In this document: positions 33,023-42,670 of the stretch, one piece after another
Layout: each line of letters opens with the position of its first letter
How positions within the stretch are numbered: the stretch's first letter is position 1
Source: Selenomonas dianae
GTDB taxonomy: Bacteria > Bacillota > Negativicutes > Selenomonadales > Selenomonadaceae
Direction: 5' to 3'
Assembly: GCF_030644225.1 (NCBI RefSeq)
Contig: NZ_CP128650.1
Span: 1,064,001 to 1,128,000 of the forward strand
Length of the DNA: 64,000 bases
Notes under the pieces: generated by a model
Database searches by the model: none
What the model was told of the DNA's origin: nothing
Seen by the model: only the letters and a program-made list of their open reading frames with translations
Made by a program: the position numbers and the translations under genes

Positions 33023-36000
33023 GTGCAGTTAAAGCGCTTGGAAGCGTACGGATTCAAGTCATTCGCCGAGCGGATCGTTGTTCAATTCGATCAGGGAATT
33101 ACCGCCGTCGTGGGACCGAACGGGAGCGGCAAGAGCAATATCACGGATGCCGTGCGCTGGGTTCTCGGCGAACAGAACATCCGTATGCTGCGCGGCCTGC
33201 GCTCTGAGGATATTATTTTTTCCGGTTCTGCTGCACGTCGTGCGCTCAGCGTTGCGGAGGTCGTACTGGTCTTTGACAATTCGGATAAAAAATTGCCGAT
33301 TGACTATGAGGAGGTTGTCGTAAAGCGCCGCCTTTATCGGAATGGTGACAGCGAGGTCTATTTAAATGATTCACGCTGCCGTATCAAGGACATCTACCAG
33401 CTCTTTGCGGATACAGGAATCGGTCATGACGGTATGAGCATCATCGGGCAGAACCGGTTGAATGACATTCTGGACAGTCGTCCTGAAGATCGTCGGGTGT
33501 TCTTTGAGGAGACGGCGGGCATCACGAAGTACCGTGTGCGCAAGCAGGAGGCACTGCGGAAACTGCGCGAAAACGATGGCGATCTTGTGCGTCTGAAGGA
33601 TATTATGTATGCACAGGAAGCAGAACTCAAGCCGCTTGCCGTGCAGTCGGAAAAAACGATGCAGTTTCGCCGGCTCGATGAAGAACGGCAGAAATATCAG
33701 CTCACTACACTTATACAACAGCATGAAAAACTTGTGCAGGAGCAGGACAAGATCACACAGACGCTGAATATCCATCGTGACGAAGAGGCACGAGAAATGT
33801 GTGCGCGCAGGGAAGCCGAAGCGAAGAAAGATGTGCTGGAGGCAGATATTGCGCTGATTGACGGGTGTATGCAGAAGAATGAGCGAAAGCTCCACAGACA
33901 GCAGGAGAAACTGGATGCGTTCCGGCAGGAAGAATCCCTCATCCGAGGGCGGCAGGATCAAGGCTGCAAGCGCAAAACAGACTTCGAGGGGATGCGTTGC
34001 TCTGCCTACGCAAAGAAGCAGGCAACGGAGCAGGAGATTGCACAGATTGACGCGCTATTGTCACAGCAGAGGAATGAGATACAGGAGAAACAGGCGGATC
34101 AGACAAACATACGGAAGAAAATCATCCGTGTGAAATCGAACCTCTCTGATGAGGAGAAAACGATGGCGCAGCACGTGTCATCGCGCATTGCCGTACAGCG
34201 TGTAATAACGCGTCTCCGGGAACGACTTGCCGTTGCGCGGAACGCTGTGGATCAGGGAGCGGAGAGCGAAACGCATCGGCAGGCGGACATTGAGCACCGC
34301 CGCGCACTTCTTGCAGCAGTACAGACGGAATGTGCAAGCAAAAAAGATGCGATCGCACTCTCCGAGAAGAATTTGAAGGATTTATTGCAGGAACAGGATC
34401 GCCTTCATTCAAATATGGAGGAACTGCGTCGCACGATTGAACGTGATGAGGTGCAGAGCCGAAAGTTGGATGCGGATCTCCTTCGGATTCGACAAAATCT
34501 CGACTTTCAACAACGATTACAGGACAGCTATGAAGGCTTCGGACGTGATGTGCAGACCGTCCTACAGGCGACGGAGGAGTGGCGGAGCAGGGTCGCGGGA
34601 GCGGTCGCCGATCTCATCCACATCCCGGAGCGCTATCTTACGGCAATCGACGTGGCGCTTGGCGGCAGCGTGCGCAACATCGTCACAGAGGATACAGATA
34701 CGGCAAAGTCTGCCATATCATATTTGAAGAAAAAGAACGGTGGACGTGTCACCTTCCTTCCGCTGACGACGATTACCGTGCGTCCTTCGCGTGCGGTCAA
34801 CCTCGGACGCTATCGTGGTGTCATTGGATGGGCAAATACGCTCGTTCAGACAGAAAGAAAATTTCAGAAGGTCGCGGATCATTTGCTTTCCCAGACGCTT
34901 GTGATGGAAACTTTGGATGAGGCTCTGATTGCAGCGAAAGAGGAGGGGTATCGCCTCCGTATCGTTACCCTTACAGGCGAACTTCTGAACCCCGGCGGTT
35001 CTCTCTCCGGCGGCGGACGCAAGAAAGAGCGATCTGCACTGCTGAATCGACGTACAGAGATCGAGACACTGCGCGTCCGTCTGCAGGAGCAGACGGACGC
35101 ATGTCAGAAGCTGAACTTCTCCTTGGAGAGGCAACGGCAGCTGCTCAAGGAAAAGAGCAAGGAATCTGTGATCAAGAGATCTGCGACAGATCGTCTGCGG
35201 CAGGAACTCATAGAACTGCACGGAAAATGTGACATATTAAAGGAGCGCATTGCAGATCAGACGAATGCCGTTCAGGAGATGGAACATGCGGAAGAGGAAC
35301 GTCTTACAAACGGTGCGAAGCTCATGCAGATACAGACGCGTATGGAACGCTACATTTCCATGTGTGAAGAACATGAGGAACGTTTTGCACAGGCAGCTGA
35401 ACAGTGTAGTAAAAGGTGCACAGAGCTCCAAAACGAACAGCGGAGATATGAGAAGCAGGAACACGCATTGGATATTTCTATCGCCGCTCTTTCGGCTGAG
35501 ATCGAAACACACATGCGCAACCGTGAATCCCGCACATTTGACCATATAGAGGCGGAAAAAACGTTGAAGGACATTAGCGCGCAGGACGCGCGCCTTGCCG
35601 ATGAACTGCAAAAGGACAAGGTGCGCCTTGCTGAACTGACGAGCGAGATTGAGCGTCATGATGCGGTGTTCCAAAAACGTGAAAGACGCGGCAAAGAGCT
35701 GAAGGATCAGAGATTGGCGCATGAGGCTGAGAGCCGGATGTTGGACAGTGCCATCAAGAGTGCTGTTGCACGGATTGAGGATATCCGTGCCAAGCAGCAT
35801 CGGTGTGACAACAGTCTGGAGGGCATTCGCATACGTCTTGAGGATTGCCGTGGCTCACTCCTTTCGGATTTTGGACTGACACCTGAGACTGCGGTCTCAC
35901 AGATTGTGCAGGATGTGGAACCGGATGTTTTGAAAGAACGTCTGCATTCGCTGGATGCCGCCATTCGTGCGCTCGGTTCTGTGAATCCCAACGCTGTTGA

Positions 36001-36589
36001 GGAGTATGCGGAGAAGAAGGCGCGGTATGAAGAGGAAGAAAAGCAGGTCGCGGATCTGATCGCTGCAAAACAGGACATCGAACAGATCATCCAAAAGATT
36101 GATCAGGACATGACACGCACGTTTCGCGAGGCATTCCGCCGAATCCAGGAGTATTTCAATGAAATTTTCGTACGGCTCTTTGGTGGCGGCATTGCGGAAT
36201 TGCGTCTGACCGATAAAGACGATATACTGAGCAGTGGCGTTGAGATTCTTGTGACACTGCCTGATAAGAAACGGCAGAACCTGTCTGCTCTTTCGGGCGG
36301 CGAGCGTGCGCTTACCGTCATCGCCTTGCTCTTTTCGTTCCTACGTTATCGTCCCTCACCATTTTCTATTTTGGACGAGATCGACGCACCTCTGGATGAG
36401 GCGAACGTTTCCCGTTTCGGTGCGTTTTTGCAGGAGTTTGCAAAACATACCCAGTTTATCGTGGTGACACACCGCAAGGGGACGATGCGTGCAGCGGATA
36501 CGATGTATGGTGTTACGGTTGAGGATGCGGGCGTTTCCAAGGTTCTCTCCATACGGTTGAAGGATTATGAAGCGGAGCAGACCGCATAA
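33023..36589 (+). CDS. smc: Chromosome segregation protein SMC
   Basis: Core ATPase of the SMC-ScpAB condensin. Walker A (G-P-N-G-S-G-K-S) is at residues 31-38. Long coiled coils flank a hinge domain at roughly 510-650 (starting near S-Y-E-G-F-G-R-D-V). The ABC signature L-S-G-G-E is at 1090-1094 with Walker B (I-L-D-E-I-D-A-P-L-D) after it. I chose the GTG at 33023 (1188 residues), which gives the standard x-L-K-R-L-E-x-x-G-F-K-S-F N-terminus and sits 9 bases after AAGGCAGG. An in-frame GTG at 33014 abuts that site. Confidence 0.97.
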   Translation: MQLKRLEAYGFKSFAERIVVQFDQGITAVVGPNGSGKSNITDAVRWVLGEQNIRMLRGLRSEDIIFSGSAARRALSVAEVVLVFDNSDKKLPIDYEEVVVKRRLYRNGDSEVYLNDSRCRIKDIYQLFADTGIGHDGMSIIGQNRLNDILDSRPEDRRVFFEETAGITKYRVRKQEALRKLRENDGDLVRLKDIMYAQEAELKPLAVQSEKTMQFRRLDEERQKYQLTTLIQQHEKLVQEQDKITQTLNIHRDEEAREMCARREAEAKKDVLEADIALIDGCMQKNERKLHRQQEKLDAFRQEESLIRGRQDQGCKRKTDFEGMRCSAYAKKQATEQEIAQIDALLSQQRNEIQEKQADQTNIRKKIIRVKSNLSDEEKTMAQHVSSRIAVQRVITRLRERLAVARNAVDQGAESETHRQADIEHRRALLAAVQTECASKKDAIALSEKNLKDLLQEQDRLHSNMEELRRTIERDEVQSRKLDADLLRIRQNLDFQQRLQDSYEGFGRDVQTVLQATEEWRSRVAGAVADLIHIPERYLTAIDVALGGSVRNIVTEDTDTAKSAISYLKKKNGGRVTFLPLTTITVRPSRAVNLGRYRGVIGWANTLVQTERKFQKVADHLLSQTLVMETLDEALIAAKEEGYRLRIVTLTGELLNPGGSLSGGGRKKERSALLNRRTEIETLRVRLQEQTDACQKLNFSLERQRQLLKEKSKESVIKRSATDRLRQELIELHGKCDILKERIADQTNAVQEMEHAEEERLTNGAKLMQIQTRMERYISMCEEHEERFAQAAEQCSKRCTELQNEQRRYEKQEHALDISIAALSAEIETHMRNRESRTFDHIEAEKTLKDISAQDARLADELQKDKVRLAELTSEIERHDAVFQKRERRGKELKDQRLAHEAESRMLDSAIKSAVARIEDIRAKQHRCDNSLEGIRIRLEDCRGSLLSDFGLTPETAVSQIVQDVEPDVLKERLHSLDAAIRALGSVNPNAVEEYAEKKARYEEEEKQVADLIAAKQDIEQIIQKIDQDMTRTFREAFRRIQEYFNEIFVRLFGGGIAELRLTDKDDILSSGVEILVTLPDKKRQNLSALSGGERALTVIALLFSFLRYRPSPFSILDEIDAPLDEANVSRFGAFLQEFAKHTQFIVVTHRKGTMRAADTMYGVTVEDAGVSKVLSIRLKDYEAEQTA

Positions 36590-36606
36590 CGCAGAAAGGA
36601 GTTATT

Positions 36607-37542
36607 GTGGGATTCTTTGATCGGCTCAAAAAGAGCCTGACAAAAACACGAGAGAACTTCACACATAATATCGAGCGACTGATCATCGGATATGCTGACA
36701 TCGACGATGATCTCATTGATGATCTTGAGGAAACACTGCTGATGGCGGATGTTGGCGTAAAGACCACGGAGACGCTCATTGCGGCGGTTCGTAAGGGGAT
36801 CAGGCAGAAGGAAATCCGCACACCTGAGGATCTGATTCCGTTTTTGGAAAAGGAAATTGTACGTATCCTTGAGGCGGGTGAAAACACCTTCCACATGGCG
36901 GAACATGGACCTACGGTACTGCTCGTAGTCGGTACGAACGGTGTCGGCAAGACAACGACCATCGGCAAATTGAGTGCTTACTATCACAAACAGGGGAAAT
37001 CTGTGCTCCTCGCAGCAGCAGACACCTTCCGTGCGGCTGCCATCGATCAACTTGAGATCTGGGGCAAGCGTGCCGGTGCGCAGGTCATCAAGCATGACGA
37101 AGGATCGGATCCTGCTGCGGTTGTCTTTGACGCGCTGCAGGCGGCTCAGGCACGAAATATTGACATTGTCATTGTCGATACGGCGGGACGGCTTCAGACA
37201 AAGTCCAATCTCATGCAGGAACTCGAAAAGATCTACCGCGTAATCGGGCGGGAGATACCGGGGGCACCTCATGAAACGCTGCTTGTTCTCGATGCAGGGA
37301 CGGGGCAGAACGCGATTAGCCAGGCAGAACTCTTTACACAGGCGGCTTCTGTTTCCGGTGTTGTTCTTACAAAATTGGACGGAACGGCAAAGGGCGGCGT
37401 AACCATTGGCATCAAGTCCCAGCTCTCCATTCCAATCAAATGGATTGGGGTAGGGGAGGGGATGGATGATCTTCGTCCTTTCCAAGCGGAGGACTTTGTG
37501 CGCGCTCTGTTTGTAAAACGTGTCGACGAAACACAGGAATAA
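36607..37542 (+). CDS. ftsY: Signal recognition particle receptor FtsY
   Basis: GTPase that docks the signal recognition particle at the membrane. The NG domains fill nearly all 311 residues. The P-loop G-T-N-G-V-G-K-T-T is at 109-117, followed by D-T-A-G-R-L-Q and the T-K-L-D-G-T-A-K-G-G motif. There is almost no acidic A domain, as in other Firmicutes. The GTG start follows AAAGGAG and lies 17 bases after smc; smc-ftsY is a common pair. Confidence 0.97.
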   Translation: MGFFDRLKKSLTKTRENFTHNIERLIIGYADIDDDLIDDLEETLLMADVGVKTTETLIAAVRKGIRQKEIRTPEDLIPFLEKEIVRILEAGENTFHMAEHGPTVLLVVGTNGVGKTTTIGKLSAYYHKQGKSVLLAAADTFRAAAIDQLEIWGKRAGAQVIKHDEGSDPAAVVFDALQAAQARNIDIVIVDTAGRLQTKSNLMQELEKIYRVIGREIPGAPHETLLVLDAGTGQNAISQAELFTQAASVSGVVLTKLDGTAKGGVTIGIKSQLSIPIKWIGVGEGMDDLRPFQAEDFVRALFVKRVDETQE

Positions 37543-37576
37543 TGACTTGTATATGTTTGATGAAAGGGGATCCGCC

Positions 37577-38122
37577 ATGTATGAGGATCTTGTAGAAGTG
37601 AAATGCAGCAGTGAGAATATCTTTGACGGGACGCTGCTTCATGTACGCAGAGATATGGTGCGTCTGCCGAACGGGAAGGAATCTGTGCGCGAGTGGATTC
37701 ACCATCCGGGGGCAGCTGCTGTACTGCCTGTTCTGCCCAATGGAAATGTGATCTTGGTGCGCCAGTTTCGCTATCCTATTGGAAAGGTAACTCTTGAAGT
37801 TCCGGCAGGAAAACTCGACTTGGAGGGAGAAGATCCTCTGGACTGTGCACGTCGTGAGTTGTCCGAGGAGACCGGCTATACGGCACAGACCTATGATAAA
37901 CTGACGATGATTGCGACGACGGTCGGATTTTCCAACGAATACATTCATCTGTATCTCGCACGGGATCTCTCGGTCGGTATGCAGCATACCGATGAGGATG
38001 AGTTTGTCAACGTTGTGCAAATGCCGTTTTCCGATGCGCTAGCGATGATAAAGACGGGAGAGATCATCGACTCGAAGACCATCATCTCACTCATGATGGC
38101 GGAAGAACGCCTACGTGGCTGA
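37577..38122 (+). CDS. Nudix hydrolase, ADP-ribose pyrophosphatase type
   Basis: A 181-residue Nudix protein of the ADP-ribose pyrophosphatase (NudF-like) group, suggested by F-D-G-T-L-L near the N-terminus and V-R-Q-F-R-Y-P. The Nudix box runs from P-A-G-K-L-D to R-E-L-S-E-E-T-G-Y. It has one more residue between the first Gly and Glu than the strict consensus. I chose the ATG at 37577 because AAAGGGG is 8 bases upstream. Earlier ATGs at 37520 and 37553 lack a site, and the first overlaps ftsY. Confidence 0.88.
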   Translation: MYEDLVEVKCSSENIFDGTLLHVRRDMVRLPNGKESVREWIHHPGAAAVLPVLPNGNVILVRQFRYPIGKVTLEVPAGKLDLEGEDPLDCARRELSEETGYTAQTYDKLTMIATTVGFSNEYIHLYLARDLSVGMQHTDEDEFVNVVQMPFSDALAMIKTGEIIDSKTIISLMMAEERLRG

Positions 38123-38138
38123 CAATTGGGAGAAATGT

Positions 38139-38768
38139 ATGTTCGGATTTGACTTTGAGGAGATGCTGCTCGGAATCCCCGGGCTTATCATTGCCATGAC
38201 CTTTCACGAGTATGCACACGCACGTGCTGCCGTAGCGCTCGGGGATTTTACACCGCGCCTCATGGGGCGGCTGACGCTTGACCCCCGCGCACACCTTGAC
38301 CCGATTGGTCTCGTTATGCTCTTTCTTGTACGATTTGGATGGGCGAAACCTGTGATTGTCAATCCACGTAATTTTCGCCAACCCAAACGAGATGACATCC
38401 TCGTGTCCATTGCCGGACCTGCGATGAATCTCCTCCTTGGGTTCATTGCATTCTACATGATATTGTTGATTCGTTCGCACAATGTTGATGTTTCTCCCAT
38501 TACCTATGGGATTATTCAGATGATCTTTGTCTACAATGTCAATTTTGCGATCTTCAACATACTTCCCATCCCACCACTTGATGGATCGCACATTCTTAGA
38601 AATCTTCTTCCACCCGATCTTGCCTATCGCTACCAGTCCATTGAGCGTTACAGTTTGCTCATTATGATTGTATTTATTGCAACACCGTTATTGAGCGTTG
38701 TCCTTATGCCGCTCTTTCAGTTGGTGTACAATGTCTACAAGGTTCTTGGCAGCATCCTCCTGTTTTAG
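38139..38768 (+). CDS. Site-2 protease family (M50) membrane metalloprotease
   Basis: A 209-residue membrane protein with four or so hydrophobic segments. The zinc motif H-E-Y-A-H-A is in the first membrane region and N-I-L-P-I-P-P-L-D-G-S supplies the third ligand. This short form without a PDZ domain is widespread next to scpA-scpB in Firmicutes. The substrate is unknown. The ATG at 38139 has GGGAG 6 bases before it; a GTG at 38115 would overlap the Nudix gene. Confidence 0.9.
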   Translation: MFGFDFEEMLLGIPGLIIAMTFHEYAHARAAVALGDFTPRLMGRLTLDPRAHLDPIGLVMLFLVRFGWAKPVIVNPRNFRQPKRDDILVSIAGPAMNLLLGFIAFYMILLIRSHNVDVSPITYGIIQMIFVYNVNFAIFNILPIPPLDGSHILRNLLPPDLAYRYQSIERYSLLIMIVFIATPLLSVVLMPLFQLVYNVYKVLGSILLF

Positions 38769-38776
38769 GACACACT

Positions 38777-39505
38777 ATGGCGACAGACTATCTTGTAAAA
38801 TTGGATGCGTTTGAGGGACCGATGGATCTTCTCATGCATCTGATCGAAAAGAATAAAATTGATCTTTATGATATTCCAATTGCCAATCTGACACGGCAGT
38901 ATCTCGACTACATCGATACGCTGTACAAATTCGATATCGAATATGCGAGCGAGTTTTTGGTAATGGCGGCGACACTCTTGCGGATCAAGTCGCGTATGCT
39001 TCTGCCAAAGATCCATGCGGAAGAGGAGACGGACGAAGATCCGCGCATGGAGCTTGTGGAGCGACTGCTTGAATACAGACGTTTCAAAGAGGTGTCAACC
39101 ATTCTCTTCTCGCTGAACGATGCGCAGAGCCCCTATGTGGAGCGTGCCCCGATGCCGCTTCCGACACATCGCCTACCCATGGCGGGGCTTTCAGCTGAGG
39201 CTCTTATGCGGATTTTTTTGGATGTACAGCGCATTCATGAGAATCCTTTGATCCCGGCAATCGTCGTGTCCGCTGAAGAATACCGTGTGCAGGACAAGAT
39301 GACGGATATTCTCGCATTGCTGCGCAGCAGGAACGGCAGGATCAAGTTGAGTGATGCCTTTCCTACGGGGGCGCGTGAAGAACTGTTGTCTGCATTCTTG
39401 GCAATTTTGGAGCTTGCCAAGATGCAGTTGGTCTATCTGTCGCAGGAACATCTTTACTATGAAATTGTGATTTCGGAAAAGGAGGGAAACCGTGCAGCCT
39501 CTTAG
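38777..39505 (+). CDS. scpA: Segregation and condensation protein A
   Basis: The kleisin subunit that bridges SMC heads. The 242-residue protein opens with L-D-A-F-E-G-P-M-D-L-L-M-H-L-I-E and I-D-L-Y-D-I-P-I-A, the family signature. It has the A-T-L-L-R-I-K-S-R-M-L-L-P motif and a C-terminal winged helix. It lies 8 bases after the protease gene and overlaps scpB by 14 bases. Confidence 0.96.
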   Translation: MATDYLVKLDAFEGPMDLLMHLIEKNKIDLYDIPIANLTRQYLDYIDTLYKFDIEYASEFLVMAATLLRIKSRMLLPKIHAEEETDEDPRMELVERLLEYRRFKEVSTILFSLNDAQSPYVERAPMPLPTHRLPMAGLSAEALMRIFLDVQRIHENPLIPAIVVSAEEYRVQDKMTDILALLRSRNGRIKLSDAFPTGAREELLSAFLAILELAKMQLVYLSQEHLYYEIVISEKEGNRAAS

Positions 39506-40109
39506 TCGGGCAGGTATTTTGGAAGCGGTGCTGTTTGCTGCCGGTACACCTCTCTCCGTACCCAAGATTTCTGAGATTATCGAGATTCCCGAATGGGAAG
39601 TGCAGGAAACGCTGACACAGCTGGAACAAATTCTGTCGAAGAGGGAAAGCGGTATATTTTTGCGCAGATCCGCAGGGGGCTATCAGCTTGTAACGCATCC
39701 GAATGCGTTTCCGTGGGTGAAAAAACTATCGGAAACCGTGCAGCCGACGCTGTCCTCCTCGGCGATGGAGACGCTTTCCATTATTGCCTACAAGCAGCCG
39801 ATTACAAAACAGGAAGTGGAGCACATTCGTGGCGTTCGTGCGGAACGCTCGATCGGACGCCTGCTTGAACTTGAGCTGATCTGTGAAATGGGGCGCAAGC
39901 AGGTGGTCGGTCGACCAATTCTCTATGGGACAACGGATCTGTTTCTACGCGCATTTGGATTGGAGCAGCTGTCGGATCTTCCTGCGCTGCCAAATTTGGA
40001 TGATGTGAAGGATACACTGGACGATGATCAACTGCGTCTTTTCGAGGAGATGCATGCCGCGACAGACACGATAGATCATAATGAGGCGCATAACGATGTC
40101 GAAGTGTGA
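39492..40109 (+). CDS. scpB: Segregation and condensation protein B
   Basis: A 205-residue double winged-helix protein that binds ScpA in the condensin complex. The S-I-I-A-Y-K-Q-P-I-T-K-Q-E-V-E-H-I-R-G-V segment and V-G-R-P-I-L-Y-G-T-T are characteristic. The GTG start lies inside the end of scpA next to GGAGGG, so the two are translationally coupled. Confidence 0.96.
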   Translation: MQPLSRAGILEAVLFAAGTPLSVPKISEIIEIPEWEVQETLTQLEQILSKRESGIFLRRSAGGYQLVTHPNAFPWVKKLSETVQPTLSSSAMETLSIIAYKQPITKQEVEHIRGVRAERSIGRLLELELICEMGRKQVVGRPILYGTTDLFLRAFGLEQLSDLPALPNLDDVKDTLDDDQLRLFEEMHAATDTIDHNEAHNDVEV

Positions 40110-40156
40110 GATCAGCAGAACTCTGTATATGTACATACTGCAAAGGATTGAATTGA

Positions 40157-42661
40157 TTGGTTGAATTACTCGCTCCTGCGGGAACAACGGAAGCGTTTCT
40201 CGCTGCTGTCGAAAACGGTGCGAACGCCGTCTATCTGGCGGGAAAAATGTTCGGTGCACGAGCCTACGCCTCCAACTTCGATGAAGATGCGATGGCGGAG
40301 GTCATTCGTCATGCGCATCTGAAAAATGTGCAGGTTCATGTTGCGGTCAATACGATTGTTGACAGCGAAGAACTTCCGCAATTAAAAGAATACCTTTCCT
40401 TTCTCTACGATGCAGGAGCAGATGCAATTCTTTTGCAGGATCTCGGTGCTGTCCGTCTGGCAAAGGAGATCGTGCCGCAAATGCCGCTTCATGCAAGCAC
40501 GCAAATGACGGTACATAATATTGCCGGAGTTCAGGCGTTGGAAGAACTTGGATTCTCACGTGTTGTACTGGCTCGTGAACTCTCCATTGCGGAGATTCGG
40601 GATATTTGCAAAAAAAGCCGCATCGAGATTGAGACCTTTGTGCACGGTGCTCTCTGCGTGTGTTACTCCGGACAGTGCCTGATGAGCAGCATGATCGGCG
40701 GCCGCAGCGGAAATCGTGGGCGCTGTGCACAGCCCTGCCGTCTGCCCTATACGTTGGTTGATGCAAAGGGAAGTGACGTGCTCGGTGAATCCGCCGGCAA
40801 CTTCCTTCTCTCCCCGCGCGATCTGAATGCAGTCGAACTCATTCCGCAGCTGCTTGATGCGGGCGTTGATTCCCTCAAAATCGAAGGGCGCATGAAGCGT
40901 CCGGAATATGTTGCGACGATTGTGCATACCTATCGCAAGGCGATCGACCACCACCTCAACCCTAAAAGGGATGCTGTCGATGATACGGATCGCGATCATC
41001 TGGCGCAGGTGTTCAATCGTGATTTTACAACGGCATATATGGAAAAGCGACAGGGTCGGTATATGATGAGTGACCGCCGTCCGAACAATCGCGGACTTCT
41101 GATTGGACGCGTCACGGCATATGACCACGCTGCGCAGATGGTTTCCGTGAAGCTTACCAGACCACTCGCCGTACACGATCAGGTAGATTTCTGGGTCAAG
41201 GTTGGTGGGCGTGTCAGTGCCGAGATCGAGCGCCTGTATGATCGTCGTGGAAAAGAATGTGCGGAGGCGTTTGCAGGGGATACGGTCTCCTTTGCCTTGC
41301 GCGGCAAAGTTCATGTCCATGATCGCGTATTCAAGGTCTATGATGCAAAACTCATGAATGCGGCAAGACACTCCTATGATGCCGACTCCTGTGATCGTAT
41401 CCCGCTTCGTGCCGTTCTCCGTGCGCGACTTGGAGAAAAATTGCGTCTCTCCCTTACGGACGATGAGGGGAACACAGCGACGGCAGAAAGCGACTACATC
41501 GTTGTTTCGGCGAACAATCGGCCGCTCACGCTTGAGACCGCTAAAAAGCAGATGGAGCGTCTTGGTACGACATTATTTTCTCTTGCAGATCTTTCCTGTG
41601 ATATGGATGACGCCGTGATGGTGCCGGTCAGTGCGCTGAATAATCTGCGCCGCTCTGCCATATCCACCTTGGAAAAACTGCGTACACAACACTTTGAAAA
41701 AAAACGAATCGCAACCGTGCATTTTGCACAAGAGAACGCAAAGGATACACCTGTACGTTCCTTGAATGTTGCCGCGCCACAGCCGGCAGCATTGATGGTT
41801 GCCGTTGATGATATGGAGACGATGAAGACTGCTGTTGCTGCCGGTGCAGACGGTATTCTCTACGGCGGCGATTCGTTTCGTGGAATGACACTCCAACCGA
41901 GGGATTATGCGGCGGCTTGGGATTATGCGAAGGAGTGCGGAATCCGCATCGACTACAACACACCGCGCATTGTACGAGGGGACGAACAGGCGGCTCTGAT
42001 CCGCCTGTTTGAGAGCTTTGGAGAGAACTTGCCCGCAGCCCTGCACGTCCATCATATTGGAACGGCATATCTTGCGCGGGATCGTGTGCCCGTGACACTC
42101 CATGCGGATTATTCGATGATCTCCTATAATCCGTCTGCACTTCGGTTTCTGTATGCGCATGAATTCGGCGAGGCAACGCTGTCACCGGAACTCAACGGCA
42201 GACAGATGGAACGTCTTGTCAAGGATAGTCCCATTCCGCTCACCGTGGTTGTGAGCGGGCGTCTCCCGCTCATGATTTCGGAGTACTGTGTCTTGGGCAG
42301 CTTCCTCGGGGGGCTTGATACGGGAAAATGCTCCATGCCATGCCGCAGACAGGAATTTTTCCTCCGTGACCGCAAGAATGTGGATTTTCCTGTGATGACA
42401 GATCAGTTCTGTCGTATGCATATACTCAACAGCAAAAAGCTGTCCCTGCTGCCCTATGTGCATCAGATTCGGCGCATGGGGGTCGCAACCCTGCGGATCG
42501 AGGGACGCGGTCTTTCCAGAGGCGAATTGCAAAACAGTGTGCGACTGTATCGGGATGCACTCGGGCGCAAAGCCCCGCGCAGCGAGGAAGATGAGGAATA
42601 TCTGCGTATGCAGGAGGGCAAAGACATTACGCGCGGGCATTATTTCCGTGGGATTTTATAA
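40157..42661 (+). CDS. U32 family peptidase, long form with DUF3656-like middle
   Basis: An 834-residue member of the U32 'collagenase-like' family, some members of which act in 23S rRNA hydroxylation (RlhA) or tRNA modification. The N-terminal domain starts E-L-L-A-P-A-G and contains the cysteine cluster C-Y-S-G-Q-C-L-M-S-S, then R-G-R-C-A-Q-P-C-R. A second cysteine set occurs late (C-V-L-G-S, then G-K-C-S-M-P-C-R). These may hold an Fe-S cluster. The TTG start has only a weak AAGGA site. Substrate here is uncertain between RNA modification and proteolysis. Confidence 0.88.
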   Translation: MVELLAPAGTTEAFLAAVENGANAVYLAGKMFGARAYASNFDEDAMAEVIRHAHLKNVQVHVAVNTIVDSEELPQLKEYLSFLYDAGADAILLQDLGAVRLAKEIVPQMPLHASTQMTVHNIAGVQALEELGFSRVVLARELSIAEIRDICKKSRIEIETFVHGALCVCYSGQCLMSSMIGGRSGNRGRCAQPCRLPYTLVDAKGSDVLGESAGNFLLSPRDLNAVELIPQLLDAGVDSLKIEGRMKRPEYVATIVHTYRKAIDHHLNPKRDAVDDTDRDHLAQVFNRDFTTAYMEKRQGRYMMSDRRPNNRGLLIGRVTAYDHAAQMVSVKLTRPLAVHDQVDFWVKVGGRVSAEIERLYDRRGKECAEAFAGDTVSFALRGKVHVHDRVFKVYDAKLMNAARHSYDADSCDRIPLRAVLRARLGEKLRLSLTDDEGNTATAESDYIVVSANNRPLTLETAKKQMERLGTTLFSLADLSCDMDDAVMVPVSALNNLRRSAISTLEKLRTQHFEKKRIATVHFAQENAKDTPVRSLNVAAPQPAALMVAVDDMETMKTAVAAGADGILYGGDSFRGMTLQPRDYAAAWDYAKECGIRIDYNTPRIVRGDEQAALIRLFESFGENLPAALHVHHIGTAYLARDRVPVTLHADYSMISYNPSALRFLYAHEFGEATLSPELNGRQMERLVKDSPIPLTVVVSGRLPLMISEYCVLGSFLGGLDTGKCSMPCRRQEFFLRDRKNVDFPVMTDQFCRMHILNSKKLSLLPYVHQIRRMGVATLRIEGRGLSRGELQNSVRLYRDALGRKAPRSEEDEEYLRMQEGKDITRGHYFRGIL

Positions 42662-42670
42662 GAGGTACAC

